The translations under genes were made by a program, and so were the position numbers. The notes beneath the pieces were generated by a model, which worked only from the letters and a program-made list of their open reading frames with translations, made no database searches and had not been told where the DNA came from. A stretch of DNA of 64,000 nucleotides from Terriglobia bacterium (GTDB lineage Bacteria; Acidobacteriota; Terriglobia; Terriglobales; Acidobacteriaceae): assembly GCA_020073665.1 (NCBI GenBank), contig JAIQEU010000006.1, positions 434,001 through 498,000 on the forward strand, read 5' to 3'. Of this stretch, positions 8,641 through 18,133 are shown piece by piece; within the stretch, counting starts at the first letter, position 1; every line of letters starts with the position of its first letter.

Positions 8641-10068
8641 TTAACGCTTTTCTTTTGCTGTTTTCATCTGCTCGCGCTTGGTCTTCGCCCAGCCTTCCTT
8701 CACCATCTGCCGTGCCCGTCCAATGGCCAGCGCGTCTTCCGGTACATCGTCGGTGATGCACGACGCGGCTCCGACGTATGCACCCTTCTTGATCCGCACC
8801 GGGGCCACCAGCGTGGAATCGCTGCCGATGAACACGCCGTCTTCGATCACCGTCGTATGTTTATTCACCCCGTCGTAGTTGCAGGTGATGGTGCCAGCGC
8901 CAATGTTCACGCCCGCGCCGATCTCGGCGTCTCCCAGGTAGGTCAGGTGATTGGCCTTGGAGCCCCTGCCCAGCTTGATTTTCTTGGTCTCGACAAAATT
9001 ACCGACGTGTGCGCCTTCGCCGATCTCGCTGCCCGGACGCAGGTGGGAGAACGGGCCAAGCATCGCGCCGGCTTTGACCCGGGCTTCCTCCAGCACGCAG
9101 CCGGGACGAACCAGGACTCCGTCGCCGACTTGGGAGTTGTTGATGACGCTGTAAGAGCGGATTCTGCAGTCGCTGCCGAGGCGGGTCTTGCCCAGTATCT
9201 GGACAAAGGGCTCGATGACGGTGTCCGCGCCGATCTGGACATCGCTATCAATCACGCAGGTCTGTGGATAAAAGATGGTCACGCCATCGGCCATGAGCTG
9301 CTGGCATTTGGCGGCGCGCATGCGCTGGTCGATATCCACCAGCTCGGCGCGGGTGTTGCCACCCAGCACTTCATAGGGGTCGCTGGCAGCGATGGCGACG
9401 ACCCGCGCTTTGGCTTTGCCGAGAATGGCTGCCATGTCGGTGAGATAAAACTCGCCGTGCGGATTATCGGTACTGAGCCGGTCGATATGGCGGAACAGCG
9501 TTTCCGCGCGGAAGGCGTAAAACCCGGCATTGATCTCGCGGATCTTGTTCTGCGCCGGGGTGAGGGCTTTCTGCTCGATGATGGCGCGGACGTCGTCGCT
9601 TTTGGCGCTCTTACGAACTACCCGGCCATAACCAAACGGGTTAGCGAGCACCGCGGTAAGCAGGGTCATCGCGGCTTTCTTGGAGTTGTGGAAGTCGCGC
9701 AGCTTGGTGATGGTTTGCGGAGTAATGAGCGGTGCGTCCCCGGAAAGCACCAGCACGCAGTCATAGGAGGCGAGGGCTTCGCGGGCAACCATCAGGGCGT
9801 GGCCGGTGCCGCGCTGCGGGTTCTGCAGCACGAAGTTGATTCCGGTATGGGCTACAGCTTCGCGCACGCGGTCAGCTTCGTGGCCGATGATGGCGTAGAT
9901 GTCCTTCGGCGGCACAACCTGCACGGCCGCTGCAATGACATGGGCGAGCAGCGGCTTACCTCCGACTTCGTGCAGCACTTTGGGATGCTTCGACTTCAGC
10001 CGCGTGCCTTTTCCCGCGGCCATGATGGCAATGGCCACTCTGGGTGAATGGATTTTGGATTTCGGCAT
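8641..10068 (-). CDS. glmU: Bifunctional UDP-GlcNAc pyrophosphorylase / glucosamine-1-P acetyltransferase
   Basis: A 475-residue GlmU. The N-terminal nucleotidyltransferase (to about 240) has the signature AAGKGTRLKSKHPKVLHEVGGKP near residues 17-39 (GKGTR, Lys30). The C-terminal left-handed beta-helix (about 260-460, hexapeptide repeats) acetylates GlcN-1-P with acetyl-CoA, and the NHLTYLGDAEIG and NIGAGTITCNYDG segments are conserved. Together the halves make UDP-GlcNAc for peptidoglycan and lipid A. The C-terminus has a short Lys/Glu-rich tail. It is downstream of yvcK on the same strand with a 63-nt gap that holds a dispersed palindrome, so the three-gene group may be one operon. Confidence 0.97.
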   Translation of the reverse strand: MPKSKIHSPRVAIAIMAAGKGTRLKSKHPKVLHEVGGKPLLAHVIAAAVQVVPPKDIYAIIGHEADRVREAVAHTGINFVLQNPQRGTGHALMVAREALASYDCVLVLSGDAPLITPQTITKLRDFHNSKKAAMTLLTAVLANPFGYGRVVRKSAKSDDVRAIIEQKALTPAQNKIREINAGFYAFRAETLFRHIDRLSTDNPHGEFYLTDMAAILGKAKARVVAIAASDPYEVLGGNTRAELVDIDQRMRAAKCQQLMADGVTIFYPQTCVIDSDVQIGADTVIEPFVQILGKTRLGSDCRIRSYSVINNSQVGDGVLVRPGCVLEEARVKAGAMLGPFSHLRPGSEIGEGAHVGNFVETKKIKLGRGSKANHLTYLGDAEIGAGVNIGAGTITCNYDGVNKHTTVIEDGVFIGSDSTLVAPVRIKKGAYVGAASCITDDVPEDALAIGRARQMVKEGWAKTKREQMKTAKEKR

Positions 10069-10101
10069 GCGGAATCAATATACCGCGACGGTTGTGTTGG
10101 T

Positions 10102-10130
10102 GTCCCGCCGGCGGGATGCCAGCGCTACAG
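10102..10130 (+). repeat. Dispersed palindromic repeat, copy 2
   Basis: Contains the perfect 14-bp palindrome TCCCGCCGGCGGGA (10103-10116) followed by a variant of the shared right end (GCCAGCGCTAC). It sits in the gap between yvcK and glmU. Confidence 0.55.
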
Positions 10131-10131
10131 T

Positions 10132-11178
10132 CTAGTGGGCGGAGGTGCTCTTGGGTTTTGCTGACTGGGTGGCGACTTGCAGCAGGTCTTTGGCGACACG
10201 ATCGGTGGCGTGGCGGGCTACCATGCCCTCGTCGAGATAGTCGCCCAGCACCGGGCACACGCCAAGGGCTTCGATCGCGTCCAGATCATTCACGATCTGG
10301 GCGGCGCCTTCGAGCGCGTACTTGGCCTTCAGTTCCGGTGACGCCGGGGTGCGGTTGATCAGTGTGTAATCAAAGATTCGGGAGCCGGCGTGACCGTTGA
10401 GGGCGCGGATGTGGTCGGCAGCGGTCAAGCCAAGACTCTCATTGGCCTGCGTCATCAGGTTGCAGACATAGACCTTGACAGCGGATGAGTTCACGATTGC
10501 CTGGGCGATACCGCGCACCAGCAGGTTCGGAATCAGGCTGGTGAACAGCGATCCGGGGCCGACCGTAATCAGGTCGGCGCGGGCAATCGCTTCCAGGGTC
10601 TGGGGCATGGGCTCGACGTCCGGCGGCACCAGGAATAGTTCTTTGATCCGGCCTTTGCTGGCCGTGATTTTCGTTTCCCCCAGAACCCGGGTGCCGTCTT
10701 CCATCAACGCTTCCAGTTCAATGTTGGCGGTGGTGGCGGGAAAGATTCGTCCGCGGGTCAGCAGGATTTCCGACGACAGCCGCACCGCCTCGCTGAAATC
10801 GCTGGTGATGGAGGTCAGCGCCGCCAAAAAAAGGTTGCCGAAGCTGTGGCCCTCCAGCCCCGAACCCTTGATGAAACGGTGCTGGAAGAGCCGCGAGAGC
10901 AGGGCTTCATCCTCGGAGAGGGCGACGATGCAATTGCGGATGTCGCCCGGCGGCAGCATGTTCAGTTCTTTGCGCAGGCGTCCGCTGGAGCCGCCGTCAT
11001 CGCTGACCGTGACTACGGCGCAAAGTTCCTGGATGGATGGCTGGTTTGCGATAGGGGAGCGCTCGGCGGGAGGTGCGACGTAGCACTTCAAGCCCTTGAG
11101 CAGGGTAGAGAGGCCGGTGCCGCCTCCGATGGCCACCACGTGCAAGCCGTGACCGGGGTGCGGCTGGGGATCGGTCAT
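10132..11178 (-). CDS. yvcK: YvcK/GlmR-type UDP-sugar-binding regulator (gluconeogenesis factor family)
   Basis: A 348-residue member of the CofD/YvcK family. The N-terminal GGGTGLSTLLKGLK loop (about residues 18-31), the TVSDDGGSSGRLR segment and the ITVGPGSLFTSLIPNL motif are diagnostic. In Bacillus and Listeria, YvcK (GlmR) binds UDP-GlcNAc, is needed for growth on gluconeogenic carbon and stimulates GlmS. Here it is directly upstream of glmU, the enzyme that makes its ligand, which supports a role in controlling amino-sugar flux. The TPR gene ends nine bases before its start. The CofD-like F420 function is unlikely given the YvcK-type motifs. Confidence 0.9.
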   Translation of the reverse strand: MTDPQPHPGHGLHVVAIGGGTGLSTLLKGLKCYVAPPAERSPIANQPSIQELCAVVTVSDDGGSSGRLRKELNMLPPGDIRNCIVALSEDEALLSRLFQHRFIKGSGLEGHSFGNLFLAALTSITSDFSEAVRLSSEILLTRGRIFPATTANIELEALMEDGTRVLGETKITASKGRIKELFLVPPDVEPMPQTLEAIARADLITVGPGSLFTSLIPNLLVRGIAQAIVNSSAVKVYVCNLMTQANESLGLTAADHIRALNGHAGSRIFDYTLINRTPASPELKAKYALEGAAQIVNDLDAIEALGVCPVLGDYLDEGMVARHATDRVAKDLLQVATQSAKPKSTSAH

Positions 11179-11187
11179 GGCCGCTGC

Positions 11188-11844
11188 CTAGCGGTCCTCG
11201 TCGTCGGCAGCGGACGCGGCCAACTCCGCTCCGGGATCGGGGTAAAGCAACTCGGTGAAGCGGGGATCCTCCGCCAGGTTGTGGAAGTCGGAGTCGTTCC
11301 TGGCCTGAAACCGAATCGCCGGATTCAGACGGATGGCCTCGTCCAGGTGGCGAAGCGCGTCTTCCACGTGGCCGGTGAGGCAGTCGAGGGCAGCCAGTCC
11401 GTAGGCGACGTAATCGGCTTTTGGCGCCTGCTTGGCGAGTTTCTCCAGGTGCTCTCGGGCGCTCACATAGTCGCCCACGTTCATCAGGGAGACAGCGTAA
11501 TCGTAGTGCTCTTCCGGAGTCTTGAATTGGGTGGCGGCGCGCTCGGAGTGCTGGTTGCAGGAGCTCAAATGCACCGCCGCCCGGTCCGCCAGTTCCTTGC
11601 TTGCCCCTCCAATCACCTTCTGCAGGTAGGTCTTGGCTTTCTCGAACTTGTGCTCCTGCATCGCGCGGAGGCCGGCCTCGTAGTTTTGCACCGCTTGTGC
11701 AAAATGGGGGTCGTTTCCCACCGACTTCTTGGGTGTGGTCTTCTGGGCCATCTGCAAAACTCTTCCCCTGCTCTTCGTAAGTATGCCTCTTTTGTTTATC
11801 TTAGATGAAGTTTGTTTAACTTTTACTGGCGGCTTCTTGGTCAT
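11188..11844 (-). CDS. TPR-repeat protein
   Basis: About 218 residues. A lysine-rich N-terminal tail of some 35 residues is followed by tetratricopeptide-like helix pairs, for example QAVQNYEAGLRAMQEHKFEKA and EHYDYAVSLMNVGDYVSA. It probably acts as a protein-interaction scaffold in the cytoplasm, as no signal peptide is present. The start at 11844 was chosen because GGAGG lies about nine bases upstream. The ATG at 11751 (MAQKTTPKK) would remove only the basic tail and is also possible, and the frame opens at 11883. It is nine bases upstream of yvcK, so the two are probably co-transcribed. The function is unknown. Confidence 0.8.
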   Translation of the reverse strand: MTKKPPVKVKQTSSKINKRGILTKSRGRVLQMAQKTTPKKSVGNDPHFAQAVQNYEAGLRAMQEHKFEKAKTYLQKVIGGASKELADRAAVHLSSCNQHSERAATQFKTPEEHYDYAVSLMNVGDYVSAREHLEKLAKQAPKADYVAYGLAALDCLTGHVEDALRHLDEAIRLNPAIRFQARNDSDFHNLAEDPRFTELLYPDPGAELAASAADDEDR

Positions 11845-11996
11845 CCGGCTGTGCCTCCGGACTGCGCGTCCCTGAGACTCCAAATACCGGCTGTGGAAAA
11901 AAGTCTCCAGCTACCGGTGGGAGCAGGTTATACGCGGCTTTTCCATACGCGTCAACCCAGCCACCGGTGAACTGCAAGCCAACACTCGGCCCGGCG

Positions 11997-12461
11997 CTAG
12001 TTGATCGCCGCCGCCGTTTCCAGGTTAACCTTCTTCCACTCGCCTGCGATGATCCCTTTGCGGATCTGCGCCGCCGTCTTTCCTTTGGCGTGCTGGGAAT
12101 AGGAGTAGTACAGCTCTTTCAGGCAAGTGGCGCACTGCGCTCCGTGGACGTTTTCAAAGCAGCTGTGCAGGCTGTTGTGCCCCATGCGGTCGCAATAGCA
12201 GTAGCACGGTTGCTGGTGGATGACGGTCGGAATCTTGGCCGCCAGCTCATAGGCGTGGGTCTGGTAAGCGTTCTGGGCGTTTTCCCCCCAAAGCTGGTCC
12301 TTGGTCAGAATGGGCGGGAGCTTGGTGCCCTTGGCTGGAGGGCCCGCATTGAAAGCCGGCACCGGGCCTTGTTCTTCTTCGTCCTGGGAAATGGCCCAGG
12401 GAGCGGAAACCGCCAGGATTACCAGGAACAGAAAAGCCAGGGTCAACCCACGTCTAAGCAT
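11997..12461 (-). CDS. Exported PCYCGC-motif protein
   Basis: A 154-residue protein with an N-terminal signal or anchor (MLRRGLTLAFLFLVILAVSAPWA). The core matches the PCYCGC family: Pro85 followed by C-Y-C-Y-C (Cys86, 88, 90), then the GHNSLHSCF segment (His95, Cys101) and a C-A-T-C pair (Cys110, Cys113), ending in a helix with IRKGIIAGEW. The usual motif is P-C-Y-C-G-C; here the Gly is Tyr. The family is best known from Firmicutes lipoproteins, and its function is unknown, with metal or redox chemistry likely from the seven cysteines. Here the N-terminus lacks a lipobox. It stands alone, opposite lepB. Confidence 0.8.
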   Translation of the reverse strand: MLRRGLTLAFLFLVILAVSAPWAISQDEEEQGPVPAFNAGPPAKGTKLPPILTKDQLWGENAQNAYQTHAYELAAKIPTVIHQQPCYCYCDRMGHNSLHSCFENVHGAQCATCLKELYYSYSQHAKGKTAAQIRKGIIAGEWKKVNLETAAAIN

Positions 12462-12557
12462 AGTCCTATGTCCTCAGTTGGGTTATTGTAACCCGAATCG
12501 CGCGGCGTTGGCAGTGGCCCCGCGGAGCCGCGGCGCAGCTTTTGGGTCGAGGGCATC

Positions 12558-12586
12558 TTCAAAGCCCGGGGCGCCATCCGTATAAT
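12558..12586 (+). promoter_or_regulatory. Sigma70-like promoter for lepB
   Basis: TTCAAA (12558-12563), a 17-nt spacer and a perfect TATAAT (12581-12586). The ATG at 12597 is ten bases after the -10 box, so the leader would be only a few bases long. Confidence 0.5.
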
Positions 12587-12596
12587 CAGATACCAT

Positions 12597-13178
12597 ATGC
12601 CGGAACCGGGTCACCAGCAGCGCAACGTGGTCAGCGAAGCCCCAGTCAGATCGACGAGTTCGCGGACCGTCCCCGTGCTCACCGTGTGGTTGCGCGACCT
12701 GATCCTCTCGCTGGGCATTTCCGCCTTCATCATCATCTTTCTCTACCAACCGGTGAAGGTGGAAGGCACCAGCATGATGCCTTCGCTCGCCGACCAGGAA
12801 CGCATCTTCGTCAACAAGTTCGTCTACCGGTTGGAACCCATTGAGCGTGGCGACATCATTGTGTTCCGTTATCCTCGCGATCCCTCGAAGAGCTTTATCA
12901 AGCGCGTGATCGGCCTGGCGGGGGACCACATTCGCATCGCCGATGGCCAGGTATTCGTCAACGGCGACGCGATCGAAGAAGATTACGTGCCGGAAGTTTA
13001 TGCCGATAACCGCTCCTACCCGGAAATCGTGGTCCCGCCGCACAGCTATTTCGTGCTGGGCGATCACCGCACCATGTCGAACGACAGCCGGGACTTCGGG
13101 CCGGTAGACTCGTCGTTCATCTTCGGCAAGGCGGTGTTTGGGTATTGGCCGATGAATAAGGTGGGTAGGCTGCGGTGA
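12597..13178 (+). CDS. lepB: Signal peptidase I
   Basis: A 193-residue type I signal peptidase. One transmembrane helix (about 32-50) anchors it in the inner membrane, and the catalytic domain faces the periplasm. Ser59 lies in the box GTSMMPSL and Lys102 in SFIKRVIGLAGD; together they form the Ser-Lys dyad. The GDHRTMSNDSRDFGPV box near the C-terminus is conserved (family box E). It releases secreted proteins from their signal peptides, of which this window encodes many. The length is that of Gram-positive-like short forms. The start directly follows a TATAAT box without a ribosome-binding site. Confidence 0.95.
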   Translation: MPEPGHQQRNVVSEAPVRSTSSRTVPVLTVWLRDLILSLGISAFIIIFLYQPVKVEGTSMMPSLADQERIFVNKFVYRLEPIERGDIIVFRYPRDPSKSFIKRVIGLAGDHIRIADGQVFVNGDAIEEDYVPEVYADNRSYPEIVVPPHSYFVLGDHRTMSNDSRDFGPVDSSFIFGKAVFGYWPMNKVGRLR

Positions 13179-13225
13179 GGCAGTCTTCAGGTGGCAGGTC
13201 GCGGGGCGCAGGCTACCCATAGACG

Positions 13226-13474
13226 ATGGGAAAGGGGCGCGATAAGCGACGACGCAAAACCAAGAAGGGCGTAGCCCCGCAAAAAGAGCCGACTATTCCT
13301 CCGGCTTCGAAATCCTCACCTAGTAGCCCGCCGACGCCTGACGATCCGGATGCACTTGTGTGCTCTCCGCTTAGACCTAAACCGCGTCCGCGATCTGGGG
13401 CTGTAGCGGTTCCCGAGCCAGACCCAGAGGACATTCTCGTCGCAACAGGACGTTCTGCAAATCTCCTAAAGTAG
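13226..13474 (+). CDS. Small basic, proline-rich hypothetical protein
   Basis: An 82-residue open frame starting MGKGRDKRRRKTKKG, continuing with a Pro/Ser-rich stretch and an acidic end (EPDPEDILVATGR). It has no signal peptide, membrane segment or catalytic motif. The very basic start resembles short nucleic-acid-binding or ribosome-associated tails, but no family is recognised. It lies 47 bases after lepB and 71 bases before carA on the same strand, so it could be part of that transcript. There is no clear ribosome-binding site, so the call rests mainly on the open frame and composition. Confidence 0.4.
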   Translation: MGKGRDKRRRKTKKGVAPQKEPTIPPASKSSPSSPPTPDDPDALVCSPLRPKPRPRSGAVAVPEPDPEDILVATGRSANLLK

Positions 13475-13545
13475 ACGCCTGCCGCCTGCCCCCTGAATTC
13501 TGATTTTCTGCTAGAATTCATAAAATCCACTCCCCCGGAGAATGA

Positions 13546-14676
13546 ATGCAAGCCATTCTTGCGCTGGAAGACGGCAGGGTCTTCCGCGGCAAAGGCTACG
13601 GTGCTAAGGGCGAATGTCACGGGGAAGTAGTTTTTAATACTTCCATCACCGGCTATCAGGAAATTTTCACCGACCCTTCCTACTCCGGCCAGATCGTCGT
13701 CCTTACCAATCCTGAAATTGGCAACTACGGCACCAACGCCGAAGACAACGAATCCACCCATCCCTATATTGAGGGCCTGATCGTCCGCGAATTTTCGCGG
13801 GTGAGCTCCAACTGGCGCTCGTCGCAAGTGGCCGAAGAGTACCTGGAACAGTTCAAGGTGCCGGTGCTGGGCGATATCGATACGCGGGCGCTGGTGCGCC
13901 ATCTGCGCGACCATGGCGTGATGCGGGGCGTGGTCTCGACGCTGGAGCACGACGCGGAGAAGTTGGTTGCCAAGGCGCGCTCGATTCCGAAGATGGATGG
14001 CACCGACCTGGCGAAGGTCGTCAGCACCAAGAACACCTACGTGTGGGAGACCGGCGAGCGCTCGCATCTGCCGGACGAAGTAGTGGGCGTGAAAGACGAG
14101 CCGCCGCGGTTTCACGTGGTGGCGTACGACTACGGCATCAAGCACAACATCCTGCGCAAGCTGCGTGGCGAAGGCTGCAAGGTGACGGTGGTCCCGGCGC
14201 AGACCAAGGCCGAAGACGTGATCGCACTCAAGCCGGACGGGGTGTTCCTGTCGAATGGGCCGGGGGATCCGGAGCCGTGCACTTATGCGGTCGACAACAT
14301 TCGGCGCCTGATGGGACGCATGCCGATCTTTGGGATTTGCCTGGGGCATCAGCTGACCGGGATCGCGCTGGGCGGAAAAACCTACAAGCTGAAATTCGGT
14401 CACCACGGCGGGAACCATCCGGTGCAACAGTTGCAGAGCGGCAAAGTCGAGATCACGGCGCACAACCACAACTTTGCCGTTGACCCGGACTCACTGCCAC
14501 AGAGCGAAGTTGAGTTGACGCACATGGATTTGAACGACAACACGCTGGAAGGCATGCGGCATCGCAACTTGCCGCTGTTCAGCGTGCAGTATCACCCGGA
14601 GGCAAGTCCGGGGCCGCATGATTCGCACTATCTGTTTAAGGATTTTGTGAAGATGATGGAGGAGTTTAAGAAGTAG
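13546..14676 (+). CDS. carA: Carbamoyl-phosphate synthase small (glutaminase) subunit
   Basis: A 376-residue CarA. The N-terminal domain begins AILALEDGRVFRGKGYG. The C-terminal class I glutamine amidotransferase has its catalytic Cys265 in FGICLGHQ and the His/Glu pair in SVQYHPEASPGPHDS. It hydrolyses glutamine and passes ammonia to CarB to make carbamoyl phosphate for arginine and pyrimidine synthesis. The ATG at 13546 follows GGAG at 13537-13540. It is 97 bases upstream of carB on the same strand. No attenuator or arginine operator could be recognised upstream. Confidence 0.97.
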   Translation: MQAILALEDGRVFRGKGYGAKGECHGEVVFNTSITGYQEIFTDPSYSGQIVVLTNPEIGNYGTNAEDNESTHPYIEGLIVREFSRVSSNWRSSQVAEEYLEQFKVPVLGDIDTRALVRHLRDHGVMRGVVSTLEHDAEKLVAKARSIPKMDGTDLAKVVSTKNTYVWETGERSHLPDEVVGVKDEPPRFHVVAYDYGIKHNILRKLRGEGCKVTVVPAQTKAEDVIALKPDGVFLSNGPGDPEPCTYAVDNIRRLMGRMPIFGICLGHQLTGIALGGKTYKLKFGHHGGNHPVQQLQSGKVEITAHNHNFAVDPDSLPQSEVELTHMDLNDNTLEGMRHRNLPLFSVQYHPEASPGPHDSHYLFKDFVKMMEEFKK

Positions 14677-14773
14677 CTAGGCGTGAGGTCCGAGTGCGAA
14701 CGGGCTTTGAAAGGGCGCTCCTTTCAGGCGCGTCGCAAGATACCAAGAGGAATCGAACAAGACTGCTTAACGA

Positions 14774-17700
14774 ATGCCCAGAAGAACTGACATCTCTAAA
14801 ATCCTGATCATCGGCTCTGGCCCTATCATCATTGGCCAGTCGGCGGAGTTTGATTACTCCGGGACGCAGGCTTGCAAGGCGCTCAAGGCGGAGGGCTTCG
14901 AAGTGGTGCTGGCCAATTCCAATCCGGCCACCATCATGACCGACCCCGATCTTGCCGACCGGACTTACATTGAGCCGCTGACGCGCGATTATCTGGAGGA
15001 GATCATTCGGGTGGAGCGCGAGCTGTCGCCGAGCGCGGGGTTTGCCATTCTTCCAACCGTTGGCGGGCAGACGGCGCTCAACCTCGCCATCGAGCTTTCG
15101 GACGGCGGCATCCTGGAGAAGTACAACGTCCAGCTCATCGGGGCGCAGATCAGCGCCATCAAGAAAGCGGAAGACCGGCTCTATTTTAAAGACGCAATGC
15201 AGAAGATCGGCCTCGACGTGCCCAAGTCGGCGCTGGTCGGCAATCTGAAGGACGGGCTGGAATTTGCCGGAAAAATTGGGTTCCCGGTCATCGTTCGTCC
15301 TTCGTTCACCTTGGGCGGATCGGGCGGCGGCATCGCTTATAACCGCGAAGAGTTGATGGAAGTGCTGGCTCGCGGGCTGGATTTCTCTCCCGTACACGAG
15401 GCCCTGATTGAAGAGTCGGTGCTGGGCTGGAAGGAATTCGAACTGGAAGTGATGCGTGACCTCAAGGACAACGTCATCATCATTTGCTCGATTGAGAACT
15501 TTGATCCCATGGGCGTGCATACCGGTGATTCGATCACCGTGGCCCCGGCGCAGACGCTGACCGACCGCGAGTATCAGATGATGCGCGACGCGGCCATCGC
15601 CGTGATTCGCGAGATCGGCGTCGAGACCGGCGGATCGAATATTCAGTTTGGAATTCATCCACAGACCGGGCGCATGGTGGTCATTGAGATGAACCCGCGC
15701 GTGTCGCGGTCGTCGGCGCTGGCTTCGAAGGCCACGGGGTTCCCGATTGCCAAGATCGCGGCCAAGCTGGCGGTGGGATATTCGCTGGATGAAATCCGCA
15801 ACGACATTACCCGCAAGACCCCGGCCTGCTTTGAGCCCACGCTCGACTACGTGGTGGTGAAGATTCCCAAGTGGCAGTTCGAAAAATTTCCCGGGGCGGA
15901 CGAGAACCTGGGCCCGCAAATGAAGTCCGTCGGCGAAGTCATGGCCATAGGCCGGACTTTCAAAGAAGCGCTGCTCAAGGGCGTGCGCGCGCTCGATACT
16001 GGCAAGAAAGTTGGGTCAGAAAAGATCGAGCCCAAGATTCTCACCCAGCGCCTGGTCACGCCCCATCCTGAGCGGCTTTCCTACGTACGTTACGCTCTGC
16101 GCCAGGGACACACGGTCAAGCAGCTGGCGACCATGACTTCGATGGATCCATGGTTCCTGTACCAGCTCAAAGAAATTAACGACATGCAGCTGGAACTGGA
16201 AAAGCACCCGATGGAGTCGATTCCCACCGAGGTGCTGCGCGACGCCAAGCGCATGGGAATTTCCGATGGCCGGCTTGCGGGTGTGTGGCGGCTCGACGGG
16301 AAAGGGGCGCAGGAAAAAGTTCGACACCTGCGCAAGAAACATGGCATCGCGCCGGTGTACAAGCGGGTCGACACTTGCGCAGCGGAATTTGAGAGCTTCA
16401 CGCCGTATCTTTACTCGACTTACGAAGAAGAGGACGAGGCGACACCGACCGACAAGAAAAAAGTGGTCATCCTGGGCAGCGGGCCGAACCGCATCGGGCA
16501 GGGAATTGAGTTCGACTACTGCTGCTGCCACGCGGCTTTTGCCCTGCGCGACGATGGCTACGAGACCATCATGATCAACTGCAATCCGGAGACGGTGTCG
16601 ACCGATTACGACACCAGCGACCGGCTCTACTTTGAGCCGCTGACGCTGGAAGATGTTTTTGCAATTTACGAGCATGAAACGGCCTCGAACGCTCCGGTCG
16701 GCGTGATCGTGCAGTTTGGCGGCCAGACGCCGCTCAACCTCTCACTTCCTCTTAAGGCTGCAGGGGTAAGCATCATTGGCACCTCGCCTGAGTGCATCGA
16801 CCTAGCGGAAGATCGCAAACGGTTCAACAAGCTCCTGGAAGAACTGGATATTCCGCAAGCCCCGGGCGTGATGGTGGCCTCAGTGGAAGAAGCCATTGAA
16901 GGCGCCAAGCGGGTGCAGTACCCGGTGCTGGTGCGTCCCTCATACGTGCTGGGCGGACGCGCCATGGTCATCGCTTACGACGAGGAAACCGTGGTCCGCT
17001 ACATGAAAGAGGCGGTCGAGTACTCGCAGGACCGTCCCGTGCTGATTGATCACTTCCTGGAGGACGCCATCGAGGTCGATGTGGACGCGCTTTCTGACGG
17101 CGAGGACGTGGTGATCGGCGGAATTATGCAGCATATCGAGGAGGCAGGGATTCACTCTGGAGATTCTTCCTGCGTGCTGCCCGCCGTGGACATCCCGCAG
17201 CACCTGCTCGAACGCATGCGCGACTACACCTTCAAGCTGGCGCGGGCGCTGAAGGTGATCGGGCTGATGAATATTCAGTTCGCCATTCCGCGCAGCAACG
17301 GGAGTTCCAAAGGCAGTTCCGAGGGTGGTACGGTCTATGTTCTCGAAGTGAACCCGCGGGCTTCGCGCACCGTGCCTTACGTTTCAAAAGCTACCGGCGT
17401 TCCGCTGGCGAAAATTGCTGCTCGGCTGATGACTGGACGCAAACTGCGCGAGTTTCTGCCCGAGTACATCGAGCGGCGTGCAGACCTGGATACCGGCCGC
17501 GGTTACTACGTGAAGTCGCCGGTGTTTCCGTGGAACAAGTTCCCCGGCGTGGATACAGTGCTGGGTCCGGAGATGAAGTCCACCGGAGAGGTCATGGGCG
17601 TGGGCGACAGTTTCGGCGAGGCCTTTGCCAAGGCGCAGATGGCTGCAGGGCAGAAATTGCCGACTCAGGGCACGGTGTTTATCAGCGTCACCGACCACGA

Positions 17701-18085
17701 CAAACCGCAAGCCGCCGAGCTGGCACGCCGTTTTGTAGACATGGGCTTCAAACTGGTGGCCACCGCCGGCACCGCCGACATTCTGGAACAGGCCGGGATG
17801 ATCGTGGAACGGGTCTACAAAGTAAAAGAGGGACGTCCCAACGTGGTGGACTTGATCAAGGGCGAGCGCATCCAGCTCATCGTGAATACGCCTACGGGCC
17901 TGGAGCCCTGGTTCGATGAGAAAGCCATTCGGCGGGCGGCGGTGAACGCGAGGATTCCGACGATTACCACACTGTCGGCAGCGCGGGCCGCGGCGGAGGG
18001 GATTGCGGCGCTGCAACGCGGGGAAATCAGGGTCCAGGCGCTGCAGCATTTGCATGCCGAGCGGGCAGCCAGGATCCGGCGATAA
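14774..18085 (+). CDS. carB: Carbamoyl-phosphate synthase large subunit
   Basis: A 1103-residue CarB containing two homologous ATP-grasp halves: the first begins [21 protein letters not shown] and the second, after residue 555, [21 protein letters not shown]-terminal MGS-like allosteric domain ([21 protein letters not shown], about 960-1060) normally binds UMP or ornithine. It makes carbamate and then carbamoyl phosphate from bicarbonate, two ATP and ammonia tunnelled from CarA. The length is slightly above the usual 1070, owing to a short C-terminal extension and a Ser/Gly-rich insert ([11 protein letters not shown]) near residue 840 in the second ATP-grasp half. Confidence 0.97.
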   Translation: MPRRTDISKILIIGSGPIIIGQSAEFDYSGTQACKALKAEGFEVVLANSNPATIMTDPDLADRTYIEPLTRDYLEEIIRVERELSPSAGFAILPTVGGQTALNLAIELSDGGILEKYNVQLIGAQISAIKKAEDRLYFKDAMQKIGLDVPKSALVGNLKDGLEFAGKIGFPVIVRPSFTLGGSGGGIAYNREELMEVLARGLDFSPVHEALIEESVLGWKEFELEVMRDLKDNVIIICSIENFDPMGVHTGDSITVAPAQTLTDREYQMMRDAAIAVIREIGVETGGSNIQFGIHPQTGRMVVIEMNPRVSRSSALASKATGFPIAKIAAKLAVGYSLDEIRNDITRKTPACFEPTLDYVVVKIPKWQFEKFPGADENLGPQMKSVGEVMAIGRTFKEALLKGVRALDTGKKVGSEKIEPKILTQRLVTPHPERLSYVRYALRQGHTVKQLATMTSMDPWFLYQLKEINDMQLELEKHPMESIPTEVLRDAKRMGISDGRLAGVWRLDGKGAQEKVRHLRKKHGIAPVYKRVDTCAAEFESFTPYLYSTYEEEDEATPTDKKKVVILGSGPNRIGQGIEFDYCCCHAAFALRDDGYETIMINCNPETVSTDYDTSDRLYFEPLTLEDVFAIYEHETASNAPVGVIVQFGGQTPLNLSLPLKAAGVSIIGTSPECIDLAEDRKRFNKLLEELDIPQAPGVMVASVEEAIEGAKRVQYPVLVRPSYVLGGRAMVIAYDEETVVRYMKEAVEYSQDRPVLIDHFLEDAIEVDVDALSDGEDVVIGGIMQHIEEAGIHSGDSSCVLPAVDIPQHLLERMRDYTFKLARALKVIGLMNIQFAIPRSNGSSKGSSEGGTVYVLEVNPRASRTVPYVSKATGVPLAKIAARLMTGRKLREFLPEYIERRADLDTGRGYYVKSPVFPWNKFPGVDTVLGPEMKSTGEVMGVGDSFGEAFAKAQMAAGQKLPTQGTVFISVTDHDKPQAAELARRFVDMGFKLVATAGTADILEQAGMIVERVYKVKEGRPNVVDLIKGERIQLIVNTPTGLEPWFDEKAIRRAAVNARIPTITTLSAARAAAEGIAALQRGEIRVQALQHLHAERAARIRR

Positions 18086-18133
18086 GCGGTGGCGAGGCTG
18101 GGTAACTCCCACAACCGGCGAGTTGGCGACTTC

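Noticed and set aside
8857-10047. A 396-residue plus-strand frame opposite glmU
   Set aside because: It lies fully antisense to a confident gene, has no motifs or ribosome-binding site, and results from high GC content.
13213-14469. A 418-residue minus-strand frame opposite carA
   Set aside because: It is antisense to carA with arginine/histidine-rich low-quality sequence.
14666-15919. A 417-residue minus-strand frame opposite carB
   Set aside because: It is antisense to carB, with no recognisable domain.
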